A stretch of DNA of 64,000 nucleotides from Candidatus Uhrbacteria bacterium (GCA_018664485.1 JABJOE010000005.1:1-64000), one strand, 5' to 3'; shown: positions 49,655-58,291, counted from the stretch's first letter. Numbers and translations are program-made. The notes: generated from the sequence alone by a model not told the origin.

Positions 49655-50779
49655 ATGTTTGAACTGAAAAATACAACAGGGCGTGCTCGTAGTGGAGTGG
49701 TTCGTACCGCACATGGCAGCATGCAGACACCGTTTTTCATGCCTATAGCGACAAAGGGGGCTGTGAAGACTTTGGCGGCGTCTGAGGTGCAAGATTTGGG
49801 TGCACAAATTATTCTATCCAACACATATCATCTTTTATTGCGACCTGGGTCAGATGGTATGAAGAAGTTGGGTGGCCTACATAAGCTGATGCATTGGGAT
49901 GGGCCGATTTTGACCGACAGTGGTGGCTACCAGGTATTCAGTCTTTCAAAGCTCAACAAAACAACTGAAGACGGTGTTTCGTTTCAGTCGCATATTGATG
50001 GCACAAAAATAACCCTCACACCCGAGGGTTCTATGGCTATGCAGTCGGTAATTGGGGCTGACATTATTATGCAGTTCGATGACGTTGCAGCCGGAGACTC
50101 CACGCGCAAGCGTTATAAAGAGGCGATGGAGCTTTCACTACGTTGGGCACAGCGATGTAAAGATAGTTACGATGAAAAGCAGCAGTTGTTTGCAATTGTT
50201 CAGGGTGGTACTCACGAAGACCTACGTGAAGAATCAGCGAAAGGACTAATCAAAATTGGTTTTGACGGATATGCAATTGGTGGACTTTCCGTTGGAGAAA
50301 GTCGAGATGATGCTTTTCGTATTGCGAAGAGAGTTTGTGAAATCCTGCCAGCTGACAAACCTCGCTACTTCATGGGTGGTGGTATGCCCGAGGAGATTGT
50401 CTACTACGTAAGTATTGGTGTGGATATGTTTGACTGCGTGTTACCAACGCGCAATGCAAGACATGGAACATTATTTTTGTGGAAGCAGGATCCGAAAGAG
50501 GCGGTACGTGAAGCGTTGATGTTAGCGCAAGATGGAGCTGCAGACACTCGTATTGCAGAGGCTCTTTACCAAAAAATTCAGATAACACGATCAACTTTCG
50601 AGTTTGATCAGTCCCCAATTGATAAGCTTAACGATACGGTTTCGACTTCATCTACATACACCAAAGCGTATCTCAGACATCTTCTTAAAACTGACGAGAT
50701 GCTTGGGTACAGACTTGCCACACAACAAAACCTTGGTTTTTATTTCCGACTAATGAAAGAGCTGCGATCTCTGTTATAA
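49655..50779 (+). CDS. tgt: queuine/preQ1 tRNA-ribosyltransferase, zinc cysteines missing
   Basis: 374 aa, exchanging guanine-34 in GUN-anticodon tRNAs. Nucleophile and base-binding motifs are present: LTDSGGYQVFSLS, QFDDVAAGDSTRKR, GGLSVGESRDDAF and MFDCVLPTRNARHGT with the catalytic Asp. The structural zinc site, normally CxCxxC then His just before the C-terminal helices, reads here TVSTSSTYTKAYLRHL: the three cysteines are replaced by Ser/Thr and only the His remains. The fold is otherwise complete. The start is leaderless. Confidence 0.93.
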   Translation: MFELKNTTGRARSGVVRTAHGSMQTPFFMPIATKGAVKTLAASEVQDLGAQIILSNTYHLLLRPGSDGMKKLGGLHKLMHWDGPILTDSGGYQVFSLSKLNKTTEDGVSFQSHIDGTKITLTPEGSMAMQSVIGADIIMQFDDVAAGDSTRKRYKEAMELSLRWAQRCKDSYDEKQQLFAIVQGGTHEDLREESAKGLIKIGFDGYAIGGLSVGESRDDAFRIAKRVCEILPADKPRYFMGGGMPEEIVYYVSIGVDMFDCVLPTRNARHGTLFLWKQDPKEAVREALMLAQDGAADTRIAEALYQKIQITRSTFEFDQSPIDKLNDTVSTSSTYTKAYLRHLLKTDEMLGYRLATQQNLGFYFRLMKELRSLL

Positions 50780-50786
50780 TAGATTC

Positions 50787-51158
50787 ATGTCTACCTTTGT
50801 TTTAGGTCTACGATATTTTTTCATTGATTTAGTTGGCGGTGTTATTCGCTGGCCTGTTTGGTGGTATACCAAGGGGCTGGCTTTTATGGTGCAAATGGCT
50901 ATCGGTACTTTGAGTGGGTACTCGCGAACGCTTGCTATTCGAGTGTGGGTGAAGAATATCTTTGTGCCGATGTTTGGAATGTATGATTGGCAGAGTAGGA
51001 TCATTAGTTTCTTCATGCGTGTTGCGCAAATTATCGGACGTTCCATCGCAATGTTGGTTATGTTTATTTTGGCAATCGTAGCGCTTGCATTATATGTTGT
51101 AATTTTGCCAATTACGGTTGGGCTGGTTGTTTATAATTTTACCGGTGCGTTAATTTAG
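50787..51158 (+). CDS. hypothetical multi-TM protein
   Basis: 123 aa with two to three hydrophobic stretches (FFIDLVGGVIRWPVWWYTKGLAFM, MLVMFILAIVALALYVVILPITVGLVVYNF). No family recognised. TGTTATAAT, which overlaps the end of tgt, is 6 nt before the ATG, so it has its own leaderless promoter. It ends 21 nt before the Clp ATPase gene and is probably cotranscribed; it may be a membrane partner of that protein. Confidence 0.75.
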   Translation: MSTFVLGLRYFFIDLVGGVIRWPVWWYTKGLAFMVQMAIGTLSGYSRTLAIRVWVKNIFVPMFGMYDWQSRIISFFMRVAQIIGRSIAMLVMFILAIVALALYVVILPITVGLVVYNFTGALI

Positions 51159-51179
51159 GGTGCGCCAAATATTTCTTAA

Positions 51180-53864
51180 ATGTCTAACTTGATAGGACAA
51201 CTCGACGCAATACCTCCACAGAATGCTTCGGTTATTGAACCGGAGTCTCAGGATGGATACGCGGGGCTTGTGATAGAAGGGAAGTTTTGGCATTGGGATG
51301 AACCGATGTCTGAACCTGCCATTGCACTTCGTAAAATTCGCGATAAGGTTCAAAAGGCTATCAATGTTGCTGTAGCGGCGTTGGCTCTGGGGGCTGTGGC
51401 TTTGTTTGCGCTGATCCTCACATTTACAGAAGATAAAGCAGAAGCTATCACTCTTGAATATTGGGTTTCGCCTAATTTTGCATCGTTTGCGGTGTGGTCG
51501 GTTTTACTTTGTGTTCTTTTCCTTTTTTACCGTGTACAAGACAAGAAGTTGCGCGTGAAAACTATTCCAGAGCACAAAAAAGGGCCGGTATCGGAAGTAC
51601 AGATGATTCCATCACTAGATGGCGTTGGTAAGAAGGAGAATATCGCAAACGTATTAACGGCAGACGCACGTGTATCGTTAGAAGAGGCGTATCAGCTTGC
51701 AAGGCAAAGTGGTCAAGCAGAGGTCGAAGCTATCCATATTTACTTAGGTTTACTTTCGAGCCCACCGGTGAGTCTGCTCTTTATGCGTCTGGGTGTGACG
51801 TTTGAGCAAATGAAAGGTGCATTGCGCCGTCGTTTAGCAACATTGCCAAAGGGTGATGCGAATTTCGGTTTGCCAGCACATACTGTGGTCACAGAGGCTT
51901 TGCGTAATGCAGTTGAGCACGAGCGACCTCAGCTAAGTGCGATTGAACTATTTATTGAGTCATATAATGCTGATGAGTTTTTGCAGGAACTGATGTTCTC
52001 ACTCGAGGTAGAAAAGCAGGAGTTGGAGAACGCTGTTATGTGGATTCGTATTAACGAGCAGTTGCAAGAGCGATACAAAGCATTCCGAGAAGCTGCGTCT
52101 TTCAAGCCGTCAAAGAACATGAACCGTTCTTATACCGCTGTAGCTACTCCGTTTTTAGATAAAGTTTCAAAAGATCTAACTCGATCTGCCGTAATGGGTC
52201 GTTTGCCGATGTTGATTGGACGTGACCGGGAGATAACTGGAATCATGCGCGCAATTGAGGGTGGAAATAAGAGCGTTGTGCTTGTCGGGCCCCACGGTGT
52301 TGGAAAAGATGCCGTTGTTGCCGGAATTGCACAGCTGATGGTTGAGGAAAAAGTTCCAAAGATTCTGCAAGATAAGCGATTAGTCAGTTTGTCGATCCCG
52401 CACATTGTAAGCGCGCAGGGTGGTGCAGGTGCTGAGGAGCGATTGCTATTTGCATTGCAAGAAATTGGCCGATCAGGAAATATCGTTACAGTAATTGAAA
52501 ACATCGATCAGATTGTTGGTTCGTCAGGTGGTGTGGATCTTTCATCTGTTCTGTCTTCGGAATTGGAGAAGGGTTATACATTCGTTATTGGAACGTCGAC
52601 TCCTCAAGGGTATACAGGTCTGATTGAGAAATCTATTTTAGGACAGCGTTTGGAAAAGATTATTATTGATGAACCTGAACGCAATGATGCGATCATGGTT
52701 TTGGAGTCCAAGATTGGCGGCGTTGAGAATAAAAATAAAGTTGTTTTCACATATCCGTCAGTCGCGGCGTTGATTGATCTTTCAACTCGCTACATGCATG
52801 AGAGCTATTTGCCGGAGAAAGCGATTACTTTAGCGCAGGAGGTTGCAAACTCAGTTGCGAGGCGTGGAAAGGAATGGGCTCGTGTGATGCCGGAAGATGT
52901 AGCAGCTATTATTTCTGAAAAAACAAAGATTCCTATCACGCAGGTTGGGAAAGAAGAGGGTCAGAAGCTTTTGAACTTGGAAGACCGGATGCATGAGCGG
53001 ATTATCGGTCAGGATGAGGCTGTGAAGGCCGTAGCGTCAGCCCTACGACGTGCGCGTGTTGAATTGCGCTCGAAGGATCGTCCTATTGCAAACTTCCTAT
53101 TCCTTGGACCTACTGGTGTGGGTAAGACGGAGCTCGCAAAGACGACTGCGGAAGTGTATTTCGGGTCAGACACGAATATGCTTCGCTTTGATATGTCTGA
53201 GTACCAAGACAAGACGTCAATTGCCAGATTGATTGGTGCCGCAGGTGAGAGTGGACTTCTAACAGAAGCTGTTAGGCAGAATCCGTTTGCTCTCCTATTG
53301 CTCGATGAGTTGGAAAAAGCTCATCCAGACATTCTAAACTTGTTCTTGCAGGTTATGGATGATGGTCGATTGACAGATGGCTCAGGGCGTACGATTGATT
53401 TTACAAATGTAATTTTGATTTCTACGTCTAATGCTGGAACACAATACATTCAAGATGCTGTGACGGAAGGTGTTGATGTAGTTGAGATGCGTGAGCATTT
53501 GATGAATAACGAATTGAAAAAGGTATATCGTCCTGAGTTCCTCAACCGTTTTGATGGTGTGATGGTCTTCAAGCCGTTGTCACAAGAAGATGTGGTTGCT
53601 ATCGCATACTTGATGATCGATAAAGTTGGTAAGCGTTTGGAGGCTAAGGGAATTTCATTCCGTGCTTCAGATGAGGCGGTGCACGAGCTTGCTGTGAAGG
53701 GTTATGATCCTAAATTTGGTGCGCGTCCTTTGCGTCGTGTAATTCAAGACACGGTTGATAATTCTATTGCTGAGTTCTTGCTTCAAGGAAAGGTTGGTCG
53801 CCGCGATACTCTTGTACTCGCACCCGGTGGTGAGATTCAGGTTGAAAAAGCCGCCGAACTTTAG
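51180..53864 (+). CDS. Clp/Hsp100 AAA+ ATPase with N-terminal membrane segments
   Basis: 894 aa. Residues 1-125 include two transmembrane helices (AINVAVAALALGAVALFALILTF and FASFAVWSVLLCVLFLFYRV). Then comes a ClpN-type repeat domain (SLEEAYQLARQSGQAEVEAIHIYLGLL). D1 is degenerate: Walker A GPHGVGKDAV has Asp for Ser/Thr and Walker B reads VTVIENIDQI. D2 is intact (GPTGVGKTEL, LLLLDELEKAHPDI, FLNRFDG). No ClpP-docking LGF loop or ClpB-type coiled coil is visible. It is probably a membrane-tethered unfoldase working without ClpP. Confidence 0.88.
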   Translation: MSNLIGQLDAIPPQNASVIEPESQDGYAGLVIEGKFWHWDEPMSEPAIALRKIRDKVQKAINVAVAALALGAVALFALILTFTEDKAEAITLEYWVSPNFASFAVWSVLLCVLFLFYRVQDKKLRVKTIPEHKKGPVSEVQMIPSLDGVGKKENIANVLTADARVSLEEAYQLARQSGQAEVEAIHIYLGLLSSPPVSLLFMRLGVTFEQMKGALRRRLATLPKGDANFGLPAHTVVTEALRNAVEHERPQLSAIELFIESYNADEFLQELMFSLEVEKQELENAVMWIRINEQLQERYKAFREAASFKPSKNMNRSYTAVATPFLDKVSKDLTRSAVMGRLPMLIGRDREITGIMRAIEGGNKSVVLVGPHGVGKDAVVAGIAQLMVEEKVPKILQDKRLVSLSIPHIVSAQGGAGAEERLLFALQEIGRSGNIVTVIENIDQIVGSSGGVDLSSVLSSELEKGYTFVIGTSTPQGYTGLIEKSILGQRLEKIIIDEPERNDAIMVLESKIGGVENKNKVVFTYPSVAALIDLSTRYMHESYLPEKAITLAQEVANSVARRGKEWARVMPEDVAAIISEKTKIPITQVGKEEGQKLLNLEDRMHERIIGQDEAVKAVASALRRARVELRSKDRPIANFLFLGPTGVGKTELAKTTAEVYFGSDTNMLRFDMSEYQDKTSIARLIGAAGESGLLTEAVRQNPFALLLLDELEKAHPDILNLFLQVMDDGRLTDGSGRTIDFTNVILISTSNAGTQYIQDAVTEGVDVVEMREHLMNNELKKVYRPEFLNRFDGVMVFKPLSQEDVVAIAYLMIDKVGKRLEAKGISFRASDEAVHELAVKGYDPKFGARPLRRVIQDTVDNSIAEFLLQGKVGRRDTLVLAPGGEIQVEKAAEL

Positions 53865-53882
53865 ATTTTACGAGATGCGCAG

Positions 53883-53914
53883 AACCCGCTTACCTCGAGG
53901 GGCAAGCGGGTTTC
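53883..53914 (+). terminator. terminator of Clp gene
   Basis: AACCCGCTT...AAGCGGGTT stem then T-rich. Confidence 0.75.
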
Positions 53915-53917
53915 GGT

Positions 53918-53940
53918 TATCCGGATGTCGGCGCCGGATA
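53918..53940 (-). terminator. hairpin after cassette gene 53941-54564
   Basis: TATCCGG/CCGGATA inverted repeat immediately after the minus-strand stop; tail weak. Confidence 0.55.
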
Positions 53941-54564
53941 TTAGGGTCTCGGTACTCTCATCGGAGAGGGCACCGGAATATTAGATGTGACGAGGCAGAA
54001 CTTTATATGGTCTGCGGCGCTCATGAGGATCATCATGTACAGGTCATGCCATGGATGATTGCGGTCCAAGATCAGAGCAGGAAAGAGCTTGTACAGATCC
54101 ATGTCAGCATCTTTCCCGTGCTCAACGGTGTGAGCTATGATTACGGGTTTTACTGTCGGGTTGAAGGTGTCGACGTGTATTAACCGCATGAGCATGTCGA
54201 TGAGCTTCTTGTGTACGCTCTTCAGCCTTCCCCCGAGTGTACCAATCAAGGCTCTGAGCGTGTCCTGATCTCCACCTCGGGCAACGGTGAGTCCTGACTC
54301 GTCGATACTGAGGGTGTATTCTCCGGGCTTGAGTTTCGCATGTGGCAGAAGCGAATCTCTTGTAAAGTCGTGTAGGAACATACTCTCCTCGCTGCACCCA
54401 GGAGCATTCATTTTCAGTTCTGCGGACTCATCGTCGCTGATTGTCACGGTGAGCGTGAGCACTACATGCTTCTCACTAGCTAGACCGTAGGCACGGCGCT
54501 CATTGTCATCCATGTACCGAAGGATACTCATCGGCAGATCTACGAAGGGGAAGAGGTTGGGCAT
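53941..54564 (-). CDS. orphan GC-rich cassette gene, paralogue A
   Basis: 207 aa; ATG at 54564 with CTGGAGAAA just upstream. Soluble, no signal. An N-terminal beta part (KHVVLTLTVTISDDESAELKMNAPG, LKPGEYTLSIDESGL) is followed by a helical part containing NHPWHDLYMMILMSAADHIK. The order and several motifs match the gene at 54761-55504 (LTPGTYTLQFQTFES, KDPWHELEKALMTAAAQQAL), so the two are diverged paralogues. Function unknown. Confidence 0.72.
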   Translation of the reverse strand: MPNLFPFVDLPMSILRYMDDNERRAYGLASEKHVVLTLTVTISDDESAELKMNAPGCSEESMFLHDFTRDSLLPHAKLKPGEYTLSIDESGLTVARGGDQDTLRALIGTLGGRLKSVHKKLIDMLMRLIHVDTFNPTVKPVIIAHTVEHGKDADMDLYKLFPALILDRNHPWHDLYMMILMSAADHIKFCLVTSNIPVPSPMRVPRP

Positions 54565-54599
54565 GATTTCTCCAGATGGATTGTGGAAAGGACGAACGT

Positions 54600-54628
54600 A
54601 AATTAACGTACAGAGCAGTTATTATCAA
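54600..54628 (-). promoter_or_regulatory. promoter of cassette gene 53941-54564
   Basis: Minus strand TTGATA (54623-54628), 17 bp, TAATTT (54600-54605). The leader is about 30 nt. Confidence 0.75.
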
Positions 54629-54664
54629 AGCTTAGCGGATAAAATAGATTTTTAAAATAGCGAA

Positions 54665-54691
54665 CCCCCTGAACGCAAGACGTTCAGGGGG
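54665..54691 (-). terminator. terminator of cassette gene 54761-55504
   Basis: CCCCCTGAACG-CAAGA-CGTTCAGGGGG, an 11-bp perfect stem. On the minus strand it is followed by TTCGCTATTTT. Confidence 0.8.
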
Positions 54692-54760
54692 CGAGGCTGT
54701 GTTGACTCTACATTCGTAGAGTTGGCTACGTGCCAGCTCTTCTGAGCTCAGAGATCTAGG

Positions 54761-55504
54761 TCACTCGGTCGGTGTAAGCTCATCGCGGATCGCCGCGATG
54801 CGCGCGTCCATCGAAGCGAGGGTGCTGCCGATGACGGTGTCGCGGTGGGTGCTCAAAGCCTGTTGAGCCGCAGCGGTCATGAGGGCCTTCTCCAACTCGT
54901 GCCAGGGATCTTTGTGGCTGCTCACCGTGTAGATGGCCAGTGGGCCCGACGAGCTCGGTACATCTCCCGAAATTCGGATGTCCAGGCCCATGTCGCGACT
55001 CGAGAGCTCGCGGATCATGTCAATCGCGATTCGACAGGGGCAAGCGGCATTGGGCTCTGGGATGGAGATGTCGGTACCGGAGGTCGCCATGCGGAGCACA
55101 TGCTTCGCCAGGAGAACAATCATTGCCTCCTCGACGGATTCCCAGTGGATCATGGCGCCGAGCATGCCCTCGAGGTCGGTGAGGGGGGCATGGAGATCAC
55201 GACGGACCGCTTGAAAGAGGCGCTCGGCCGTACGATCATCGGGACCCGACCTCTCGGTGCTCTCAAAGGTCTGGAATTGTAGGGTGTATGTTCCGGGTGT
55301 CAGGTCCTCCAGGTCGTTGATACTTCCCACAAGGGTTTCACGCCACATGTCACCGAGTCTGCCGGTGGGGTTGGGGCTCATGGTGAGGGACGGGTCACCC
55401 TCGCCGATCTCGACGGCAAGCGTCATGACGGGCTCTTCGGGGTTGGTGAATCCGATATCTACAGTGAGTGGTCCGGGGGTAAGGGCAGCAAGAATGTGCT
55501 TCAC
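54761..55504 (-). CDS. orphan GC-rich cassette gene, paralogue B
   Basis: 247 aa from a GTG at 55504 with only a weak GGAT site upstream. Two-part layout like its paralogue at 53941-54564: a beta part (EEPVMTLAVEIGEGDPSLTM, LTPGTYTLQF) and a helical part ending with KDPWHELEKALMTAAAQQAL. Three Cys, no signal. The pair lies tandem on the minus strand, each with its own promoter and terminator. No family recognised. Confidence 0.72.
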   Translation of the reverse strand: MKHILAALTPGPLTVDIGFTNPEEPVMTLAVEIGEGDPSLTMSPNPTGRLGDMWRETLVGSINDLEDLTPGTYTLQFQTFESTERSGPDDRTAERLFQAVRRDLHAPLTDLEGMLGAMIHWESVEEAMIVLLAKHVLRMATSGTDISIPEPNAACPCRIAIDMIRELSSRDMGLDIRISGDVPSSSGPLAIYTVSSHKDPWHELEKALMTAAAQQALSTHRDTVIGSTLASMDARIAAIRDELTPTE

Positions 55505-55548
55505 GGTGATCCAGGGTGTTTGTTGTTATGTTCGCGAGGAACGACGAA

Positions 55549-55577
55549 ATCCTATAGTAAAATAAGGTTTTTGTCAA
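55549..55577 (-). promoter_or_regulatory. promoter of cassette gene 54761-55504
   Basis: Minus strand TTGACA (55572-55577), 17 bp, TAGGAT (55549-55554). It overlaps the upstream region of the WecA-like gene on the plus strand. Confidence 0.7.
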
Positions 55578-55608
55578 TACTCTTCAGCTGGGCTAAACTG
55601 TATCTATT

Positions 55609-56634
55609 ATGGCTATCTGGTGGATCTATCCAATTATCGCAAGTTTTCTCTTATCTCTTCTACTGAGCGACGTTGGTCGTAGTTTTGGGCGAAGGTTAGG
55701 TTTTTTGGATCGACCTGCAAAACCCCGCAAGCAACATAAGGGAGGGATTTCAACATTAGGTGGCGTCGCTGTCTTCATAGCTTTTTCAATTGTCGTCCTT
55801 GCTGTGCTATTGATGACCGATCATTTTACATTAGGTGAGATATCTCATAACCATTTCATTGGATTTCTCATCGGAGGTTTTGTGTTGATTGTCGGCGGTT
55901 TAGTTGATGACAGATATGATCTTGCACCGAAGTATTCCATTTTGTTTCCAGTAGCCGCGGCGCTCTTAGCTGCAGGTTTTGGTATAGGAGTGTCTAAGAT
56001 TACAAATCCTCTCGGTGGTTTTTTTGAGATTAGTGAATTGTTATCATTTATTGTTACCTTTTTATGGTTACTTGGTGTGATGTATACAACTAAGCTCCTC
56101 GACGGCCTAGACGGTCTTGCAGGAGGCGTGAGTGCCATTGGAATGCTTATTGTAGCTTCGCTTGCTCTGAGCGTTGCGTTCTATCAGCCTGACGTTGCAT
56201 TGCTCGCACTTATCGGCTGCGCGGCACTAGTAGGATTTCTTGTATGGAATACTCATCCGGCTTCATTATTCCTGGGTGAAGGGGGAAGCACACTGGTTGG
56301 ATACATGCTCGCAGTTATGGCTGTGATAGCAGGGTCTAAGATAGCGACAACATTACTAGTCGTTGCAATCCCACTTTTTGATATTATATTCGTTGTTTGG
56401 GATCGAAAGATGGCGGGCCACTCGGTAACAAAAGGAGATCGTCGTCATCTGCATCAACGTCTTCGTGATAGCGGTTGGTCAATTCAGAAAGTAGTTTGGT
56501 TTTATTATATTGTCGCTTTAGCTTTCGGGCTTACTACGCTTATCTTTGAAAGTTGGCAGAAGTTAGTTGCTCTCGTGGTGTTGTTCGCGATAACTTTCAT
56601 TGTCATCCGTGCCGTTTCAATTAAGAAAGTATGA
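55609..56634 (+). CDS. polyprenyl-phosphate sugar-1-phosphate transferase (WecA/TagO/MraY family)
   Basis: 341-aa integral membrane enzyme with about ten hydrophobic segments. Family motifs: LDRPAKPRKQHKGGISTLGG, the Mg-binding VDDRYDL, LLDGLDGLAGG with its DGLDG core, FLGEGGSTLVGYM, and the C-terminal HxH-type GDRRHLHQRL. The lack of MurNAc-pentapeptide-specific residues and the HLHQRL motif fit WecA/TagO better than MraY. It probably starts a surface glycopolymer that the LCP protein could attach. Leaderless start. Confidence 0.88.
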   Translation: MAIWWIYPIIASFLLSLLLSDVGRSFGRRLGFLDRPAKPRKQHKGGISTLGGVAVFIAFSIVVLAVLLMTDHFTLGEISHNHFIGFLIGGFVLIVGGLVDDRYDLAPKYSILFPVAAALLAAGFGIGVSKITNPLGGFFEISELLSFIVTFLWLLGVMYTTKLLDGLDGLAGGVSAIGMLIVASLALSVAFYQPDVALLALIGCAALVGFLVWNTHPASLFLGEGGSTLVGYMLAVMAVIAGSKIATTLLVVAIPLFDIIFVVWDRKMAGHSVTKGDRRHLHQRLRDSGWSIQKVVWFYYIVALAFGLTTLIFESWQKLVALVVLFAITFIVIRAVSIKKV

Positions 56635-57143
56635 CTCGCCCAATCGATTCTGTTTTAGCTCTCGGTGACCTCATAGTAAATTTCATTGTGCTAGCTGCCT
56701 ATTATGTGGGAGTGATTTTTGGATCAGTTGCTTCGATTGCTCCGAGTATCGTTGCAGATGACTTTAACTTTGATACTATTGCGGTTAAGGATGCCTCGCT
56801 CAATGTATGGATCGCAAAAAGTGATACAGAGCAGAGAAACGGACTTTCTTTTTTTGAAATGCATCAGTTGGAATCTCGAAACATTGATGGAATGCTATTT
56901 GTATACGAAGATAGTTCTGTAGCAAATTTTTGGATGCGCGGGATGCAATTTGATTTAGATTTTGTTTGGATTAAAAGTGGGGAAGTCGTAAAGATTGATG
57001 AGAATATTTTATCTCCCGCAAATAACAATGGTGATACGATGACAATTTCGTCGGATCCGTATGAGGTAGGTGCTGTTTTAGAGTTGCCAGCAGGGCAGGT
57101 AGATACTTTAGATATCAAAGTCGGAGATAGCGTTGAATTTTAA
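56631..57143 (+). CDS. DUF192 protein with N-terminal anchor
   Basis: 170 aa. N-terminal hydrophobic segment (LIVNFIVLAAYYVGVIFGSV), then a DUF192 domain: LNVWIAKSDTEQRNGLSFFE, DGMLFVYEDSSVANFWMRGMQFDLDFVWIKSGEVVKIDENI and a C-terminal VLELPAGQVDTLDIKVGDSV. The ATG overlaps the preceding stop (ATGA), so the two are translationally coupled. The family is usually exported and its function is not established. Confidence 0.9.
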   Translation: MTRPIDSVLALGDLIVNFIVLAAYYVGVIFGSVASIAPSIVADDFNFDTIAVKDASLNVWIAKSDTEQRNGLSFFEMHQLESRNIDGMLFVYEDSSVANFWMRGMQFDLDFVWIKSGEVVKIDENILSPANNNGDTMTISSDPYEVGAVLELPAGQVDTLDIKVGDSVEF

Positions 57144-57152
57144 TAGATGCAC

Positions 57153-57180
57153 GAAAACCCCAGGCACGAATACCATGGGG
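57153..57180 (-). terminator. terminator of cassette gene 57201-57602
   Basis: CCCCA...TGGGG stem followed by TTTTCG on the minus strand. Confidence 0.7.
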
Positions 57181-57200
57181 CCGAGACGGAGGGCTTCATT

Positions 57201-57602
57201 CTACAGGTATGAGCCTGAGAGTATGCCGAGAAAATAGAATGCGATCATACTGAGAAGTATCGCGCCAAGTACATGGCCATGGAGATACATTCTCATGAAT
57301 TTTCCAAACTGATTATTCCTGAGCCGATGGAAGTGCGTTTGCCAGTCGCTGTTGTAGCGATGGAATTCGTAGACATCGTCCGAGATCTTGAGTTGGCTCG
57401 TAGGGTCTTGATCCGGGAATTCAAGCATATAGTGGTTGAAGAGTTCACAAAATTCCTCACTCTCGTATGCTGAGTCGAGAATGTACCAGGTGAGCATTCT
57501 CCTAAGCACCCACTCTCGATACGTGGTAAGTGGGTGGAGGGCTACGTTTGCGATGGTCATCAAGATGCCACGATGCTCTTCGGCGCCATTACCGGGATTC
57601 AT
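57201..57602 (-). CDS. orphan cassette gene, C-terminal TM protein
   Basis: 133 aa. Helical, His/Trp/Tyr-rich body (YNSDWQTHFHRLRNNQFGKFMRMYLHGH) and one C-terminal transmembrane helix (VLGAILLSMIAFYFLGILSG), a tail-anchored topology. The ATG at 57602 has only a weak site (TTGGTAG); an internal ATG at 57560 is possible. TTGACA lies at 57693-57688, but the -10 (CAAACT) is poor. GC-richer than its neighbours. No family recognised. Confidence 0.62.
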   Translation of the reverse strand: MNPGNGAEEHRGILMTIANVALHPLTTYREWVLRRMLTWYILDSAYESEEFCELFNHYMLEFPDQDPTSQLKISDDVYEFHRYNSDWQTHFHRLRNNQFGKFMRMYLHGHVLGAILLSMIAFYFLGILSGSYL

Positions 57603-57709
57603 AATCTACCAACTTATGGGAACGTGGTGAATGTACAGATTGCGGACGAGGTGTCCGACGCAGAAGTTTGCCATTTCTTAGTGTTATTGTCAATATATAG
57701 GGCTATTGC

Positions 57710-57738
57710 TTGACGAGAAGGGGGTTATTTGCTATTCT
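57710..57738 (+). promoter_or_regulatory. rplU promoter and leader
   Basis: TTGACG (57710-57715), 17 bp, TATTCT (57733-57738). The ~75-nt leader before the ATG at 57821 may carry an L21-type autoregulatory structure, which is inferred, not shown. Confidence 0.75.
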
Positions 57739-57820
57739 TTTGCCGTTAAATAAGGAACGCCTGCTAAGGTTATAAATCGTCATAGACGTGCCAATTGCAG
57801 CGATAATCCCACACTTGCGT

Positions 57821-58129
57821 ATGTTTGCAGTAATCAAAACTGGAGGAAAGCAGTATCTTGTAGAGGAAGGGCAAGAGTTGCGAATTGAGAAGCTAGAGTT
57901 GGAAGATGGTGCAAAGGTTGAGTTCGATGCCTTGCTCGTATCTGATGACGAAGGAAAAGATACTAAAGTTGGTGCGCCAACTACTGGTATAAAGGTAGTA
58001 GCTTCTGTTGTTGAAACTCGAAAGGATAAGAAGGTTTCAGTGATCAAGTACAAGCCGAAGACTCGTTACCGACGTAACGTTGGTCACCGTCAGATCCTGA
58101 CAAAGATCAAAATTGAGAAGATCGGATAG
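57821..58129 (+). CDS. rplU: 50S ribosomal protein L21
   Basis: 102 aa from MFAVIKTGGKQYLVEEGQELRIEKL, the canonical L21 start, and ending in KYKPKTRYRRNVGHRQILTKIKIEKI. A GTG 33 nt upstream is in frame but not conserved. The usual partner rpmA (L27) is not next to it. Confidence 0.96.
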   Translation: MFAVIKTGGKQYLVEEGQELRIEKLELEDGAKVEFDALLVSDDEGKDTKVGAPTTGIKVVASVVETRKDKKVSVIKYKPKTRYRRNVGHRQILTKIKIEKIG

Positions 58130-58130
58130 A

Positions 58131-58158
58131 AAAAAGAGGCCTTCGGGTCTCTTTTTGA
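58131..58158 (+). terminator. rplU terminator
   Basis: AAAGAGGCC-TTCG-GGTCTCTTT with T-run. Confidence 0.88.
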
Positions 58159-58224
58159 TTATCCGATCTTTGGTGTCGGGGTGGAGGGTATTATATTTTA
58201 ATTTTCATACATTAGGCGCTAAAA

Positions 58225-58245
58225 ATACGCAACCGGGTTGCGTAT
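58225..58245. repeat. copy of the 36775 terminator hairpin
   Basis: ATACGCAACC-G-GGTTGCGTAT, identical to 36775-36795, but here followed by AGTAAA instead of a T-run. It is preceded by AAAA, so on the minus strand it would have a T-tail. Confidence 0.8.
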
Positions 58246-58262
58246 AGTAAAGGTGGGTAGTA

Positions 58263-58291
58263 TTGACCGTTTGGTCATTTTTTGATAAAAC
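58263..58291 (+). promoter_or_regulatory. promoter of acyltransferase-like cassette
   Basis: TTGACC (58263-58268), 17 bp, TAAAAC (58286-58291), TGA extended -10. Confidence 0.65.
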
